Shown: in pieces, positions 15,336 to 22,740 of the stretch
Layout of the letters: each line of letters starts with the position of its first letter
Numbering within the stretch: position 1 is the stretch's first letter
DNA from: Patescibacteria group bacterium
Lineage (GTDB): Bacteria; Patescibacteriota; Microgenomatia; UBA8517
Assembly: GCA_025057695.1 (NCBI GenBank)
Contig: JANWVB010000011.1
Location: forward strand, 1 to 22,740
Length of the DNA stretch: 22,740 bases
Direction of reading: 5' to 3'
Made by a program: the position numbers and the translations under genes
Notes under the pieces: generated by a model
Seen by the model: the letters and a program-made list of their open reading frames with translations, nothing else
The model's database searches: none
Told to the model about the DNA's origin: nothing

Positions 15336-16319
15336 ACGCTCAATCACTCTTTTAACAGCGTTGACAATATCGCGAGATTTCATACCATACTTTTCCAGAA
15401 GCTCACCAGGGACTCCACTCTCTCCAAAAGAATCATGCACACCAACAAACTCAATTGGAACTGGATAATTTTGCGCAAGAAATTCAGAAATAGCTCCTCC
15501 TAAACCACCTGAAATTTGATGTTCTTCCACAGTCACAATTGCGTTAGTTTTTTTAACAGCAGACAAAATAGCGCTTCTATCAAGAGGCTTTATGGTATGA
15601 TTGTTTATTACAATTGAGCCTATTCCATTTTTATCTAAATCTTTCGCGGCAATCAAAGCTTCATAAAGCAAAGACCCACAAGCTATGATTGTAACTTCCG
15701 GGTTTTTTGACTCCCAAAAAACAATTGCTTTGCCAATTTCAAAAGGAGTGTCGTCAGTTGTCATCACAGGAGTTTTTTCGCGAGTTAATCTTATGTAGCT
15801 TGGTTTGCCATTTTGAGCTAGAGCAATTGTTGCTTTTTTGGCTTCTTGAGCATCACAAGGAACAACAACCACCATATTAGGCAAAACTCTCATAAGAGCA
15901 ATGTCTTCAAGCATTTGATGCGTAGCGCCATCTGGCCCAACAGAAATTCCAGCATGAGCTCCAACTATTTTTACCGGCACATTGTTCAGACAAATAGTAG
16001 TTCTAATTTGCTCCCAATTCCTTCCCGGTGAAAAAGCGGCATAACTTGCCACAAAGGGAATCTTGCTATAATTTGCAAGTCCGCTACCGACAGTTGCTAT
16101 TAATTGCTCCGCGACACCTGCTTCTATAAAACGATCCGGAAATTTCTCTTTAAACAAAATGCTTCTTGTTGATTCTGTCAAATCAGCACAAACCACAACA
16201 ACACGATCATCTTTTTGTCCTGCAATCACAAGTCCTTCGCCGTACCCTTGCCGAGTTGATTCTTGTTCCAATTCATCTGAAAAAATTTTGTTCGAGAGTT
16301 TAGCCAAAGAATTTATCAT
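15324..16319 (-). CDS. Transketolase, C-terminal subunit
   Basis: Second half of a split transketolase: the pyrimidine-binding and C-terminal domains. With the N-terminal subunit it would transfer two-carbon units between ketose and aldose phosphates in the non-oxidative pentose phosphate pathway. The catalytic Glu that activates thiamine diphosphate is in FIEAGVAEQ (E71 counting from the ATG at 16319). The following ASYAAF block and the GLGGAISEFLA segment of the C-terminal domain fit the family. I prefer ATG at 16319 (331 residues) over TTG at 16328: TTATTT (16332 to 16327) is 7 nt before the ATG and would overlap the TTG. The gene begins 30 nt after the N-terminal subunit's stop, so it is either co-transcribed or read from its own internal promoter. 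The split form is common in bacteria and archaea; DXP synthase is excluded by size and motifs. Confidence 0.92.
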   Translation of the reverse strand: MINSLAKLSNKIFSDELEQESTRQGYGEGLVIAGQKDDRVVVVCADLTESTRSILFKEKFPDRFIEAGVAEQLIATVGSGLANYSKIPFVASYAAFSPGRNWEQIRTTICLNNVPVKIVGAHAGISVGPDGATHQMLEDIALMRVLPNMVVVVPCDAQEAKKATIALAQNGKPSYIRLTREKTPVMTTDDTPFEIGKAIVFWESKNPEVTIIACGSLLYEALIAAKDLDKNGIGSIVINNHTIKPLDRSAILSAVKKTNAIVTVEEHQISGGLGGAISEFLAQNYPVPIEFVGVHDSFGESGVPGELLEKYGMKSRDIVNAVKRVIERKNI

Positions 16320-16349
16320 GACAATCAAATAACAACTTTTTTTTAAAAA

Positions 16350-17201
16350 CTACTGATGCTCAGAAATTATTTTTCCTTGTAATGTTCTTAACTCATGCAA
16401 AGCTTTTTGCGCTTCTTCTTTATTGGGTGGTTTGCCATGCCAAGCATAATCATTTTCCATAAAATCAACGCCCTTGCCCGGGATAGTGTGAGCAATGATA
16501 ACGGTAGGATTATGTTGCATCGCGCGTGCTTGATTGCAAGCATCAATGATTGCTTGTATATTATGTCCGTCTATCTCCAAAACGCTCCAATTGAAAGCTT
16601 TGTATTTATCAGCCAAAGGCTCAAGTGGCATTACATCTTCTGTAAAACCATCTATTTGGATATTGTTCCTGTCAACAATCACTGTCAGATTTGAAAGATT
16701 ATACTTGCCAGAAAATAAAACAGCTTCCCAATGATTGCCTTCGTTATGTTCCCCATCTGAGCAAATACAATAAACTCTAAACTTTCTTTTATCCATTCTT
16801 GCGCCATACGCGTACCCTGCGGCTTGAGCAAGCCCACTGCCAAGTGGGCCAGATGTGCTTTCTAATCCGGGAAGTCTCTCCCTCTCAGGATGTCCCTGCA
16901 AACGCGATCCTAATTTCCTTAAAGTCAAAAGCTCTTCAATGGAAAAATACCCAGCATGCGCCATTGCCGCATAACGAACTGGCGCAATATACCCACAGGA
17001 CAAAAAAAGCCTGTCTCTCTCTGACCAATTTGGATCATCAGGTTTGTGATTTAAAACACAAAAATACAAAGCGGTAAAAACATCGGCCATTCCAAGAGAT
17101 CCCGCTGAATGGCCACTACCTGCCTCAAGAAGCATTTTTATAACGCTTTGGCGAATCTCGTTTGCTTTTAAGTAAAGATTGTCAATGTCAGAATCAGGCA
17201 T
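16350..17201 (-). CDS. Transketolase, N-terminal (thiamine-diphosphate-binding) subunit
   Basis: First half of the split transketolase, 283 residues from the preferred ATG. It has the GSGHSAGSLGMADV block (28-41), SGPLGSGLAQAAGYA (117-131), and the metal/ThDP motif CSDGEHNEGNHWEA (147-160) with the Asn pair in VDRNNIQIDG (176-185); D149 and an Asn near 180 would bind Mg. I prefer ATG at 17201: TATTAT (17213 to 17208) lies 6 nt upstream, and an upstream TTG (17228) would place the promoter inside the gene. It is transcribed divergently from the GNAT-like gene. Its product acts with the downstream C-terminal subunit, most likely as a heterotetramer, to link the aldolase, epimerase and GAPDH steps found nearby. 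Confidence 0.93.
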   Translation of the reverse strand: MPDSDIDNLYLKANEIRQSVIKMLLEAGSGHSAGSLGMADVFTALYFCVLNHKPDDPNWSERDRLFLSCGYIAPVRYAAMAHAGYFSIEELLTLRKLGSRLQGHPERERLPGLESTSGPLGSGLAQAAGYAYGARMDKRKFRVYCICSDGEHNEGNHWEAVLFSGKYNLSNLTVIVDRNNIQIDGFTEDVMPLEPLADKYKAFNWSVLEIDGHNIQAIIDACNQARAMQHNPTVIIAHTIPGKGVDFMENDYAWHGKPPNKEEAQKALHELRTLQGKIISEHQ

Positions 17202-17207
17202 ATAATC

Positions 17208-17213
17208 ATAATA
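17208..17213 (-). promoter_or_regulatory. -10 box of the transketolase genes
   Basis: TATTAT on the minus strand, 6 nt before the ATG at 17201. It decides between that ATG and the TTG at 17228 and implies a leaderless message. Confidence 0.45.
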
Positions 17214-17357
17214 TAATCCAAAAGACAAAAAACTTAAAACATCTTTTAAAAATAATGTAATGCCAATTGTCTTGAAATTTAATAAGAGTTATTCTTATAA
17301 TAAGCAATAACCAAAAAAGCACCAAGAAAAATCTCAATCTAGTAAAATTCAAATCAA

Positions 17358-17810
17358 ATGGATCAAAATCCCGAAGATCACTTGATAAAAATCCCAAGCA
17401 TGTCCAAAAAAAGGGATGAAGTGGTTATTGCTAGTATAGACATAAGCACAGAAAACATATATGCTAAAGCCGAAATTTTGCAATCAGAAAATGGCACCAA
17501 AACAGTTCACATTATCGGAATCGAAAACCTAACAAACAAAAAAGGCATTGGCAGAAGAGCACAAGAAGAAATTTTGAAACAGGCAATCCAGCGTGGAGCA
17601 ACAAGAATTAGATCTGAAGTAGTTTCAGCCGCAATTGCACATTTGTATGGGAACTTGTTTGGAAAAGACCCAGTGTTTGAAACCATTACAGGAGAAAGAC
17701 TATCACCAGAGGAAGTAGCAGAAAAAATAAACACAGGCAAGATTAAAATAGCTTACCTTGATGCTGAAATTCCTGAAAATTTGAAAAGAAAAATTCTAAA
17801 TGATACTTAA
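17358..17810 (+). CDS. GNAT-like protein
   Basis: A 150-residue soluble protein resembling the GCN5-related N-acetyltransferase fold. A strand (HIIGIENL, 51-58) leads into KKGIGRRAQEEILKQAIQRG (61-80), which fits the R/QxxGxG/A acetyl-CoA pyrophosphate loop and its helix. A strand with a Val bulge and a helix follow (IRSEVVSAAIAHLYGNLFG, 84-102), where LYxxxFG is the usual GNAT ending. No acceptor substrate can be inferred. The N-terminal part is short and Lys/Asp-rich. ATG at 17358 follows TAAAAT (17343-17348) by 9 nt. It stands alone, divergent from the transketolase and convergent to the 917-residue protein. Confidence 0.7.
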   Translation: MDQNPEDHLIKIPSMSKKRDEVVIASIDISTENIYAKAEILQSENGTKTVHIIGIENLTNKKGIGRRAQEEILKQAIQRGATRIRSEVVSAAIAHLYGNLFGKDPVFETITGERLSPEEVAEKINTGKIKIAYLDAEIPENLKRKILNDT

Positions 17811-17825
17811 ATTTTTATATTTATA

Positions 17826-17845
17826 TTTTTTAGTAAATTAAAAAA
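17826..17845. terminator. AT-only inverted repeat between convergent genes
   Basis: TTTTTTA (17826-17832) and TAAAAAA (17839-17845) flank a 6-nt loop. The stem contains no G or C, so it is weak, but it lies between the stop at 17810 and the converging stop at 17895, where a two-way terminator would be expected. Confidence 0.3.
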
Positions 17846-17894
17846 CAACGAGCATCGTAACTTTCTAAACTCATAATAAAACTCAAAATTTACT

Positions 17895-20648
17895 TTAATA
17901 ATTTTCGATCTCTCTTTTTGCTTCCTCAAATATCTTAATAGCTTTATCAACTTGATTAGCTTTAACATATAAAGTAGCCAAATCTTCATAAACCGGAAAG
18001 TATTTATAATTCCAAAACAAATCAGGGTTAAATGCTTTTAATTCCTCATAAAGAGCTATTGCATCTTCATACCTTTGCTGTTTTTCATAAACGATAGCTA
18101 AAGTTCTTATATTGTCATAATTCTGGAAAAATGCGGCAGGCAAGTATTTTCTTGCTTCCTCAAGCATAATTGCCGCTTGATCATAGTCCGAAACTCCATC
18201 TTGTAAATATATTTCTTGCGCATAAAAACCGACCTCTTTTGCATAAAACTTGCCAGCTTTACTTTTTATCTCACTAGCAAAAGTGGCTAATTTATCACGT
18301 GTGATATAACCATTTCTTGCCCCATCTAAATAAAGTTGCATTAATTTATGAAAAGGAGGCAAATAATCGCTATCATCCCAAAATTTTGATTCTTGGCAAG
18401 TTTTAAACTCTTCATAAATTTTAATTTGTTCATCAATTTGCCCATCGTATAAACTTGCTATCTCAAGCACATTAAGCTTTTGAGCGTAAAAAAGCTCTGG
18501 ATTATCGCTTCTTGCTTTTTGCATAAACAATCTAGCCTTATCTATAAGCTTCTTTTTGAATTTTCCTTTCGCTCTTTTCGCTTTGCTGATATAGTTAAAT
18601 GCCAATTCATATATCCTTGAATAATAACCCTGAGGATTTTTGTGTTTAGTTTCTTCAAATATTTTCAAAGCCGCATCTAAATCATCAAAATAATAAATAC
18701 AAAACATAGCATGATCAATGCTTATTTCCTCCCAATAAAGACTTGTTTTTTTGCTACGAATTTCTTCCAAAAACCGCATTTTTTGATTACCAGGCAAAAT
18801 CTTTGCTAAACCAACATAAGCCTTGCCATCACAAGGATTAATATCAATATTTTTCTTTAAAAGATACATTCCTATGTCAACATAGTTTTTAGTGATAAAT
18901 TGGCCTGTGTTACTGGCAAAAGATGAATTAATACAAACATTCCCATCTTTGTCTGGAGCTATAACCAAATGCGGGTATGGAATACTGGCTTTCCAAATTT
19001 CTTTTTGTTCCGTATAGGGATTAATCCTTATGAATAGATTAGGGATATCTTTAACTTGCCGTAACTGTTTATCATTTTCCACTCCTTGACGAGTATTTTC
19101 AGTTATGTACGTCAAAAATTTTGAACTTACAGGAATAAAACGAGAGTTAACAAAAGCTACCTTTTTATATTTTAAAAGAGTCTGAATTTCCAAGTTTGAA
19201 ACCAAAGGATTTTTCTTTCTTAGACTATCAATTAATTGTTCATCAGTTTGGTTTTCTAAACTAAGGGTGTTTTCAAAGCTTGTATCTATAATAAGTTTAC
19301 GTCCGCTGGGCAAATCAAACTCGCAACAAACATGTCCCTTTGTGCCATTATCTAGCATCTCTTTTACACAACTAGCCCGCGCTTTAATCCCTAAATATTT
19401 AGAAATTGCAAGCAAAACACTCACTCTTCCTGCACATACCGCTTCTTCTTTTTCCAAAACTTCCGTTAAGTTAGTAACCAGGTTGCCTACATGGGGAAAA
19501 ATACGATCTAACTTATTACCAATAGGAATCAACAAACCTTGTACCTGCTCATCCAATTTCACAAGTTTTAGTCTTTTTTCAACTCTATCAAAATCTAGAT
19601 TGCTTACTTTTCTGGCTTGCTCTTGCAGTTCTAAAAATTTCTCACGCAAACTAACAATATCTATAGCTTCGTCTTTGTCGGCATTTTCAAATGCAGAGTT
19701 TGAAATAACCAAACTGCATTTATCTCTGAAACTATTTTGGAGCTTCAAAATTCTTTCTTTTTTTTCTTCATCATTTAAAGGTAATTTGTCTACTTTTATA
19801 ATCTCATCTTTTAAATTGTCAAATTCTTGAGCCAAGCTATTGCTTTCAATTACTTTTGCGTAAGAAGAATCAAATTCATAACCTTCCAATATAGAAAATA
19901 ATTTGCGAAACTTGCCAACAAAACCAAGCGGATTTTGCATTCTATTTAAAACCCTTGCGACATTTAACGTAAATGCGGTTTCTATATACTCGTTAATTAA
20001 AATATCAGCCAATATCTGCACTTGTTTTGTATCTAGCCGATTGGAAATTGCCTTTAATATTTCTGGGGACTGAACCAACTTCTTAAGCTTTTGCTTTGCT
20101 CGATTGCTTAATTTTGCCACATTTGTTTCAACAAGTTTTTGGTAATAATCCTTCTCTTTATCTCCTCCACACAAACCTAGCGCGATACGATCAATTATGC
20201 TTTCCCACGCTAAAACTTTGACTTTTAGCTCGCTACACGCATTATCATGTGCGCAGTTTTGCAAAACATCAAACAATAATTTTGCACGCGCAGAAACCAT
20301 AGCAAGCTTGTCAATTAATCTAGATCTTTTTCCTAACAAAGTTTTAATAAATTCTTCTTGATTTTTAATTGCTTTTTTCTCAGGGGTATATCTTGAGAAA
20401 TCTGTTATTTCTCCTTTTCTTGCTTGATCAAACAAGGATTCTCTTAGTTGCAAAATTAGTTCAGCAACTCCAAAAAGCGAGGTCATTTTTGCTTTCACCT
20501 CCTCAGATAAATTTAAATTATTATCCTTTGCTATTTTGATTCCACACTGTTCCTGCAATACATAAGTTACTCCTAAAATTAACTTTGCTAGTTTCTCTTC
20601 TGCTAAAGAACTCAAATGATTAACAAAATGCTCCAATTTGCTATTCAT
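17895..20648 (-). CDS. Large transglutaminase-like/TPR protein
   Basis: A 917-residue soluble protein without a signal peptide. Residues 1-390 are mostly helical and include short Cys-bearing turns (NCAHDNAC, 131-138). Residues 400-460 look like a transglutaminase core: C405 (EEAVCAGR) is followed by a helix and GIKARASCV, then H439 (GHVCCEF) and D455 (KLIIDTS), in the Cys-His-Asp order and spacing typical of that fold. From about 595 to the end there are helical repeats that become clear TPRs at 825-915 (AIMLEEARKYLP, AIALYEELKAFNP, AIKIFEEAKREI). The pairing recalls SirB1-type transglutaminase-like/TPR proteins, but this one is about three times longer. A cytoplasmic peptidase or a dead binding scaffold are both possible. 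TAAGTT (20660 to 20655) lies 6 nt before the ATG. It lies 120 nt after the LOG gene. Confidence 0.72.
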   Translation of the reverse strand: MNSKLEHFVNHLSSLAEEKLAKLILGVTYVLQEQCGIKIAKDNNLNLSEEVKAKMTSLFGVAELILQLRESLFDQARKGEITDFSRYTPEKKAIKNQEEFIKTLLGKRSRLIDKLAMVSARAKLLFDVLQNCAHDNACSELKVKVLAWESIIDRIALGLCGGDKEKDYYQKLVETNVAKLSNRAKQKLKKLVQSPEILKAISNRLDTKQVQILADILINEYIETAFTLNVARVLNRMQNPLGFVGKFRKLFSILEGYEFDSSYAKVIESNSLAQEFDNLKDEIIKVDKLPLNDEEKKERILKLQNSFRDKCSLVISNSAFENADKDEAIDIVSLREKFLELQEQARKVSNLDFDRVEKRLKLVKLDEQVQGLLIPIGNKLDRIFPHVGNLVTNLTEVLEKEEAVCAGRVSVLLAISKYLGIKARASCVKEMLDNGTKGHVCCEFDLPSGRKLIIDTSFENTLSLENQTDEQLIDSLRKKNPLVSNLEIQTLLKYKKVAFVNSRFIPVSSKFLTYITENTRQGVENDKQLRQVKDIPNLFIRINPYTEQKEIWKASIPYPHLVIAPDKDGNVCINSSFASNTGQFITKNYVDIGMYLLKKNIDINPCDGKAYVGLAKILPGNQKMRFLEEIRSKKTSLYWEEISIDHAMFCIYYFDDLDAALKIFEETKHKNPQGYYSRIYELAFNYISKAKRAKGKFKKKLIDKARLFMQKARSDNPELFYAQKLNVLEIASLYDGQIDEQIKIYEEFKTCQESKFWDDSDYLPPFHKLMQLYLDGARNGYITRDKLATFASEIKSKAGKFYAKEVGFYAQEIYLQDGVSDYDQAAIMLEEARKYLPAAFFQNYDNIRTLAIVYEKQQRYEDAIALYEELKAFNPDLFWNYKYFPVYEDLATLYVKANQVDKAIKIFEEAKREIENY

Positions 20649-20768
20649 AAATTCAACTTACAAAAAATAAAGCAAGAAATAAAGCTAAAAATTATTAAAT
20701 ATAAAAACTTTATCAATTGAGCAATATTCAAAAAAAATTCAAGCTTTTCAAAAGAAGATGCTAAAAAA

Positions 20769-21413
20769 TTAAACCTTTTTTGCAAGTTTATCCCTATCTA
20801 GAAGCTGAAAAGCTTTTTCTTCCTCTTTAGGATTTTCTCTTAAAGAGATAGCCTGATCAAAAATCTTTATAGCTTTTAGAACCTCTTTTGGATTATTGCA
20901 AATTTTGTAAACCTTTAAATCTTCAGGGCGTATCCTCATATTCAGTCTAAAAGCTTTCATTATGTCATACCAATAATCGCCATAAAGCACCAATGGTTTA
21001 TGATGACCAAAATAAAGTCTTGCTAATCCCCAAGCCATGCCAAATTCAGAAATTGTGCCAGTACCACCACGCAAAACAATATAAGCATCTCCTAATTCAA
21101 GAAGTTTCATGGTGCGAGACAAATAGTCTTTCTCAACAATTTCCTCGTCTAAAGGATTTTTTTTGTCTCTTCCTTCAAAATTAGTGATATCTTTAGGATA
21201 AAATGTGGCGCCAATTACTCTTGCGCCACCAGCTTTTGCTCCTTCGCTTACAGCACGCATAGTTCCAGGACCTCCGCCATTAACAGCGTCATAACCATGC
21301 TCCGCCATAAACTTGGCAAGCTCATAAGCGTCTTTATAAAGCGGATCCCACTCCTGCGCATCCGCAAACCCAAAGTATGTTATTTGTTTTATTTTTCTAC
21401 TTTTTTGATTCAT
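20769..21413 (-). CDS. LOG-family protein (nucleotide phosphoribohydrolase-like, TIGR00730 type)
   Basis: A 214-residue protein of the 'lysine decarboxylase-like' LOG family. Characterised members hydrolyse nucleoside 5'-monophosphates to base plus ribose 5-phosphate. GGGPGTMRAVSEGAK (46-60) is the N-terminal phosphate loop; RGGTGTISE (115-123) is the family PGGxGTxxE motif with Arg in place of Pro; R100 (SRTMKLL) and E123 are the expected catalytic pair. The decarboxylase name is historical and should not be taken literally. Its start lies inside the end of the upstream epimerase-like gene (17-base overlap, 21397-21413) with no Shine-Dalgarno or good -10 box, so it is probably translationally coupled. 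Released ribose 5-phosphate could enter the pentose phosphate genes nearby. The physiological nucleotide is unknown. Confidence 0.88.
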   Translation of the reverse strand: MNQKSRKIKQITYFGFADAQEWDPLYKDAYELAKFMAEHGYDAVNGGGPGTMRAVSEGAKAGGARVIGATFYPKDITNFEGRDKKNPLDEEIVEKDYLSRTMKLLELGDAYIVLRGGTGTISEFGMAWGLARLYFGHHKPLVLYGDYWYDIMKAFRLNMRIRPEDLKVYKICNNPKEVLKAIKIFDQAISLRENPKEEEKAFQLLDRDKLAKKV

Positions 21414-22056
21414 AAGTTAAAACATTTTTTAAATTTTCAATATTCTCACTAATTTCTCCGTTAAACAAACTCCGCCCGATACAAACCTCATCCGCTCCCG
21501 CTTGGTAAACTTTATGTATATTATCAGAATTTATCCCACCATCAACACATATCAAATATGCATAATTATAATCTTGCCTTATCTCTGCAAGTTTCTCTAT
21601 TTTTTCAAGCGCTTTCTCCTGAAACTTTTGCCCGCCAAAACCAGCTTTAACACTCATTACCAAAACAACATCAATATCATCAAGCACCAAATCGTCAATC
21701 TCGGCAATATCTGTCTCTATATCAATCGCTAAACCAACCTTTTTATTAAAACTTGTAACAATATCCATAAATTCCATTTGATTATCCATCATTTCAATTT
21801 GACCAATTATCCGATCTGCATTGGCTTTTACACACTTGTCTACCCAAGAATATGGATCGCAAACCATAAGATGATAGTCTAGAAAAAGTTTTGTTTTATA
21901 ATCTGCAATAACAATTGGGTCAATAGTTGCATTTTTGGCAAATTGGTTATCCACAACATCAATCTGAACACGATCCACCTGACCCTCGCAAATTGAAAGC
22001 AGTTTACAAACTTCATCTTTGCTGTTACTAAGGATTGCTGGAATAATTTTTAACAT
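21397..22056 (-). CDS. Ribulose-phosphate 3-epimerase-like TIM-barrel protein (divergent active site)
   Basis: A 219-residue TIM barrel of the ribulose-5-phosphate 3-epimerase family, which interconverts ribulose 5-phosphate and xylulose 5-phosphate. Family landmarks: IPAIL start, IDVVDNQF (32-39), YHLMV (61-65), VMSVKAGFGGQKF (133-145) and CVDGGIN (170-176). Of the four metal ligands, Asp33, His62 and Asp172 are present, but the first His (in the usual H-x-D) is Gln31. The N-terminal Ser is Ala7 and the NPG or EPG turn is KAG. It may be a weakly active epimerase, an enzyme for a related sugar phosphate, or a true epimerase with an altered metal site. ATG at 22056 follows TATTAA (6 nt) or TATTAT (9 nt). 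It overlaps the LOG gene by 17 bases and follows GAPDH by 90 nt. Confidence 0.85.
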   Translation of the reverse strand: MLKIIPAILSNSKDEVCKLLSICEGQVDRVQIDVVDNQFAKNATIDPIVIADYKTKLFLDYHLMVCDPYSWVDKCVKANADRIIGQIEMMDNQMEFMDIVTSFNKKVGLAIDIETDIAEIDDLVLDDIDVVLVMSVKAGFGGQKFQEKALEKIEKLAEIRQDYNYAYLICVDGGINSDNIHKVYQAGADEVCIGRSLFNGEISENIENLKNVLTYESKK

Positions 22057-22146
22057 TAAAATTTAATAATAACCGGCATATTTTTTTTGAATACCAAAAA
22101 CTACTGGTTCATATACGCAAAAGCTAAATATACAACAAGCAATTTT

Positions 22147-22740
22147 TTAACTTTGCGGATTAAACAAAAGTGTCAACGGATCACTGGGGGCATGATTCAA
22201 TCCGTTTTCAAGCAATCGTCCTACTCTAATCACTTGCTCCACTAAACGATTGGCATACCCCCATTCGTTGTCATACCAAGCAAAAACTTTTACCAAATTT
22301 CCACCAACTACCTGTGTCAAACTAAGATCAACTATAGCTGACTCGCTTCTGCCTATAATGTCCGCCGAAACAATTTGATCTTCTGTGTAAGCAAGAATGC
22401 CTTTGTAAAGGGCATTTTTATTTACCGCCTCTTTTATGGCCATATTAACTTCCTCCTTGGTAACATTTTTCTTAAGAACAAAAGTGAAATCGGTAATCGA
22501 CCCGGTAATTGTAGGAACCCTTAAGCTCATTCCGTCAAAAATCCCCTTCAAATCAGGTAGGGTTTCAGCGGTTGCAATAGCGGCTCCGGTTGTGGTGGGA
22601 ACAATGCTTGCGGCGGCGGCGCGTCCTCTGCGAAGATCTTTGTGCGAACCATCTTGCAAAACCTGATCATCAGTATAACTATGAACAGTAGTCATCATAG
22701 CTTTTTCTATGCCAAACGCAGAAAGCATAACCGCGGCAAC
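22147..22740 (-). CDS. gap: Glyceraldehyde-3-phosphate dehydrogenase, C-terminal part (cut by window edge)
   Basis: NAD(P)-dependent oxidation of glyceraldehyde 3-phosphate to 1,3-bisphosphoglycerate. The frame runs off the right edge; the visible 197 residues start a few residues after the usual SCTTN motif, so the catalytic Cys is outside. Visible marks are MMTTVHSYTDDQ with the catalytic His, LRRGRAAAASIVPTTTGAA, FDGMSLRVPT, and WYDNEWGYANRLVE near the end. The tail after that runs to NHAPSDPLTLLFNPQS, about 15 residues longer than most. An apparent Met at 22728 is internal and not a start. The epimerase-like and LOG genes follow on the same strand. Confidence 0.95.
   Translation of the reverse strand, partial: VAAVMLSAFGIEKAMMTTVHSYTDDQVLQDGSHKDLRRGRAAAASIVPTTTGAAIATAETLPDLKGIFDGMSLRVPTITGSITDFTFVLKKNVTKEEVNMAIKEAVNKNALYKGILAYTEDQIVSADIIGRSESAIVDLSLTQVVGGNLVKVFAWYDNEWGYANRLVEQVIRVGRLLENGLNHAPSDPLTLLFNPQS

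Noticed and set aside
17201..17228. TTG start at 17228 for the transketolase N-terminal subunit
   Set aside because: It would put the TATTAT box inside the gene, whereas ATG at 17201 has that box at the usual 6-nt spacing.
19267..19830. A 187-codon open frame on + inside the 917-residue gene
   Set aside because: It lies opposite a longer gene with recognisable domains, is rich in Ser/Leu as expected of an antisense shadow, and has no motif or promoter.
20769..21413. Literal lysine decarboxylase activity for the LOG protein
   Set aside because: That name is a legacy annotation; the GGxGTxxE motif belongs to nucleotide phosphoribohydrolases.
1..22740. Alternative genetic code (UGA as Gly), CRISPR array or insertion sequence
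   Set aside because: TGA ends several genes at expected positions, and no repeat-spacer pattern, transposase or terminal inverted repeats were seen.

Overview
The window is AT-rich, densely packed bacterial DNA using the standard code: TGA is a stop, for example at the ends of the PBP fragment at 4860 and the dehydrogenase at 8981. The content points to a Patescibacteria/CPR-type genome, though I cannot fix a lineage without a search. It has a two-gene transketolase, an aldolase next to two divergent PfkB kinases, tandem bifunctional penicillin-binding proteins, a DUF4349 membrane protein and several orphan proteins. Shine-Dalgarno sequences are essentially absent. Many genes instead carry a TAnnnT-like -10 box only 6-8 nt before the start codon, so leaderless mRNAs look common.

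Layout. Bases 1-7541 form a cell-envelope and peptidase block: two tandem class A PBPs on +, the second broken by a -1 frameshift; a small orphan; a HELGH metallopeptidase-like gene, also with a -1 frameshift; and a convergent membrane-anchored class A beta-lactamase-like serine hydrolase. A divergent promoter at about 7549-7556 separates that hydrolase from a 445-residue helical orphan. Bases 8981-13719 on - hold a D-2-hydroxyacid dehydrogenase, a 578-nt gap without a gene, two tandem PfkB kinases and a class I fructose-bisphosphate aldolase. Bases 13821-15155 on + encode a small membrane protein and a DUF4349 protein. Bases 15324-17201 on - are the two transketolase halves. A GNAT-like protein follows on +. 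Bases 17895-22740 on - are a 917-residue transglutaminase-like/TPR protein, a LOG-family protein, a ribulose-phosphate-3-epimerase-like protein that overlaps it, and the C-terminal part of GAPDH, which runs off the right edge.

How the parts fit. Aldolase, transketolase, epimerase and GAPDH are the core of a triose-phosphate/pentose-phosphate network. The two PfkB kinases could supply a sugar phosphate to it. The LOG protein, by family chemistry, would release ribose 5-phosphate from nucleoside monophosphates into it. The PBPs and the serine hydrolase belong to the wall. No mobile element, CRISPR array, rRNA or tRNA was found. The strongest leads are the two homopolymer frameshifts (the one at 6101-6110 is a perfect U UUU UUU slippery site directly before a stop), the leaderless start pattern, the epimerase-like protein lacking a metal-ligand His, its coupling to the LOG gene, and the large transglutaminase-like/TPR protein.
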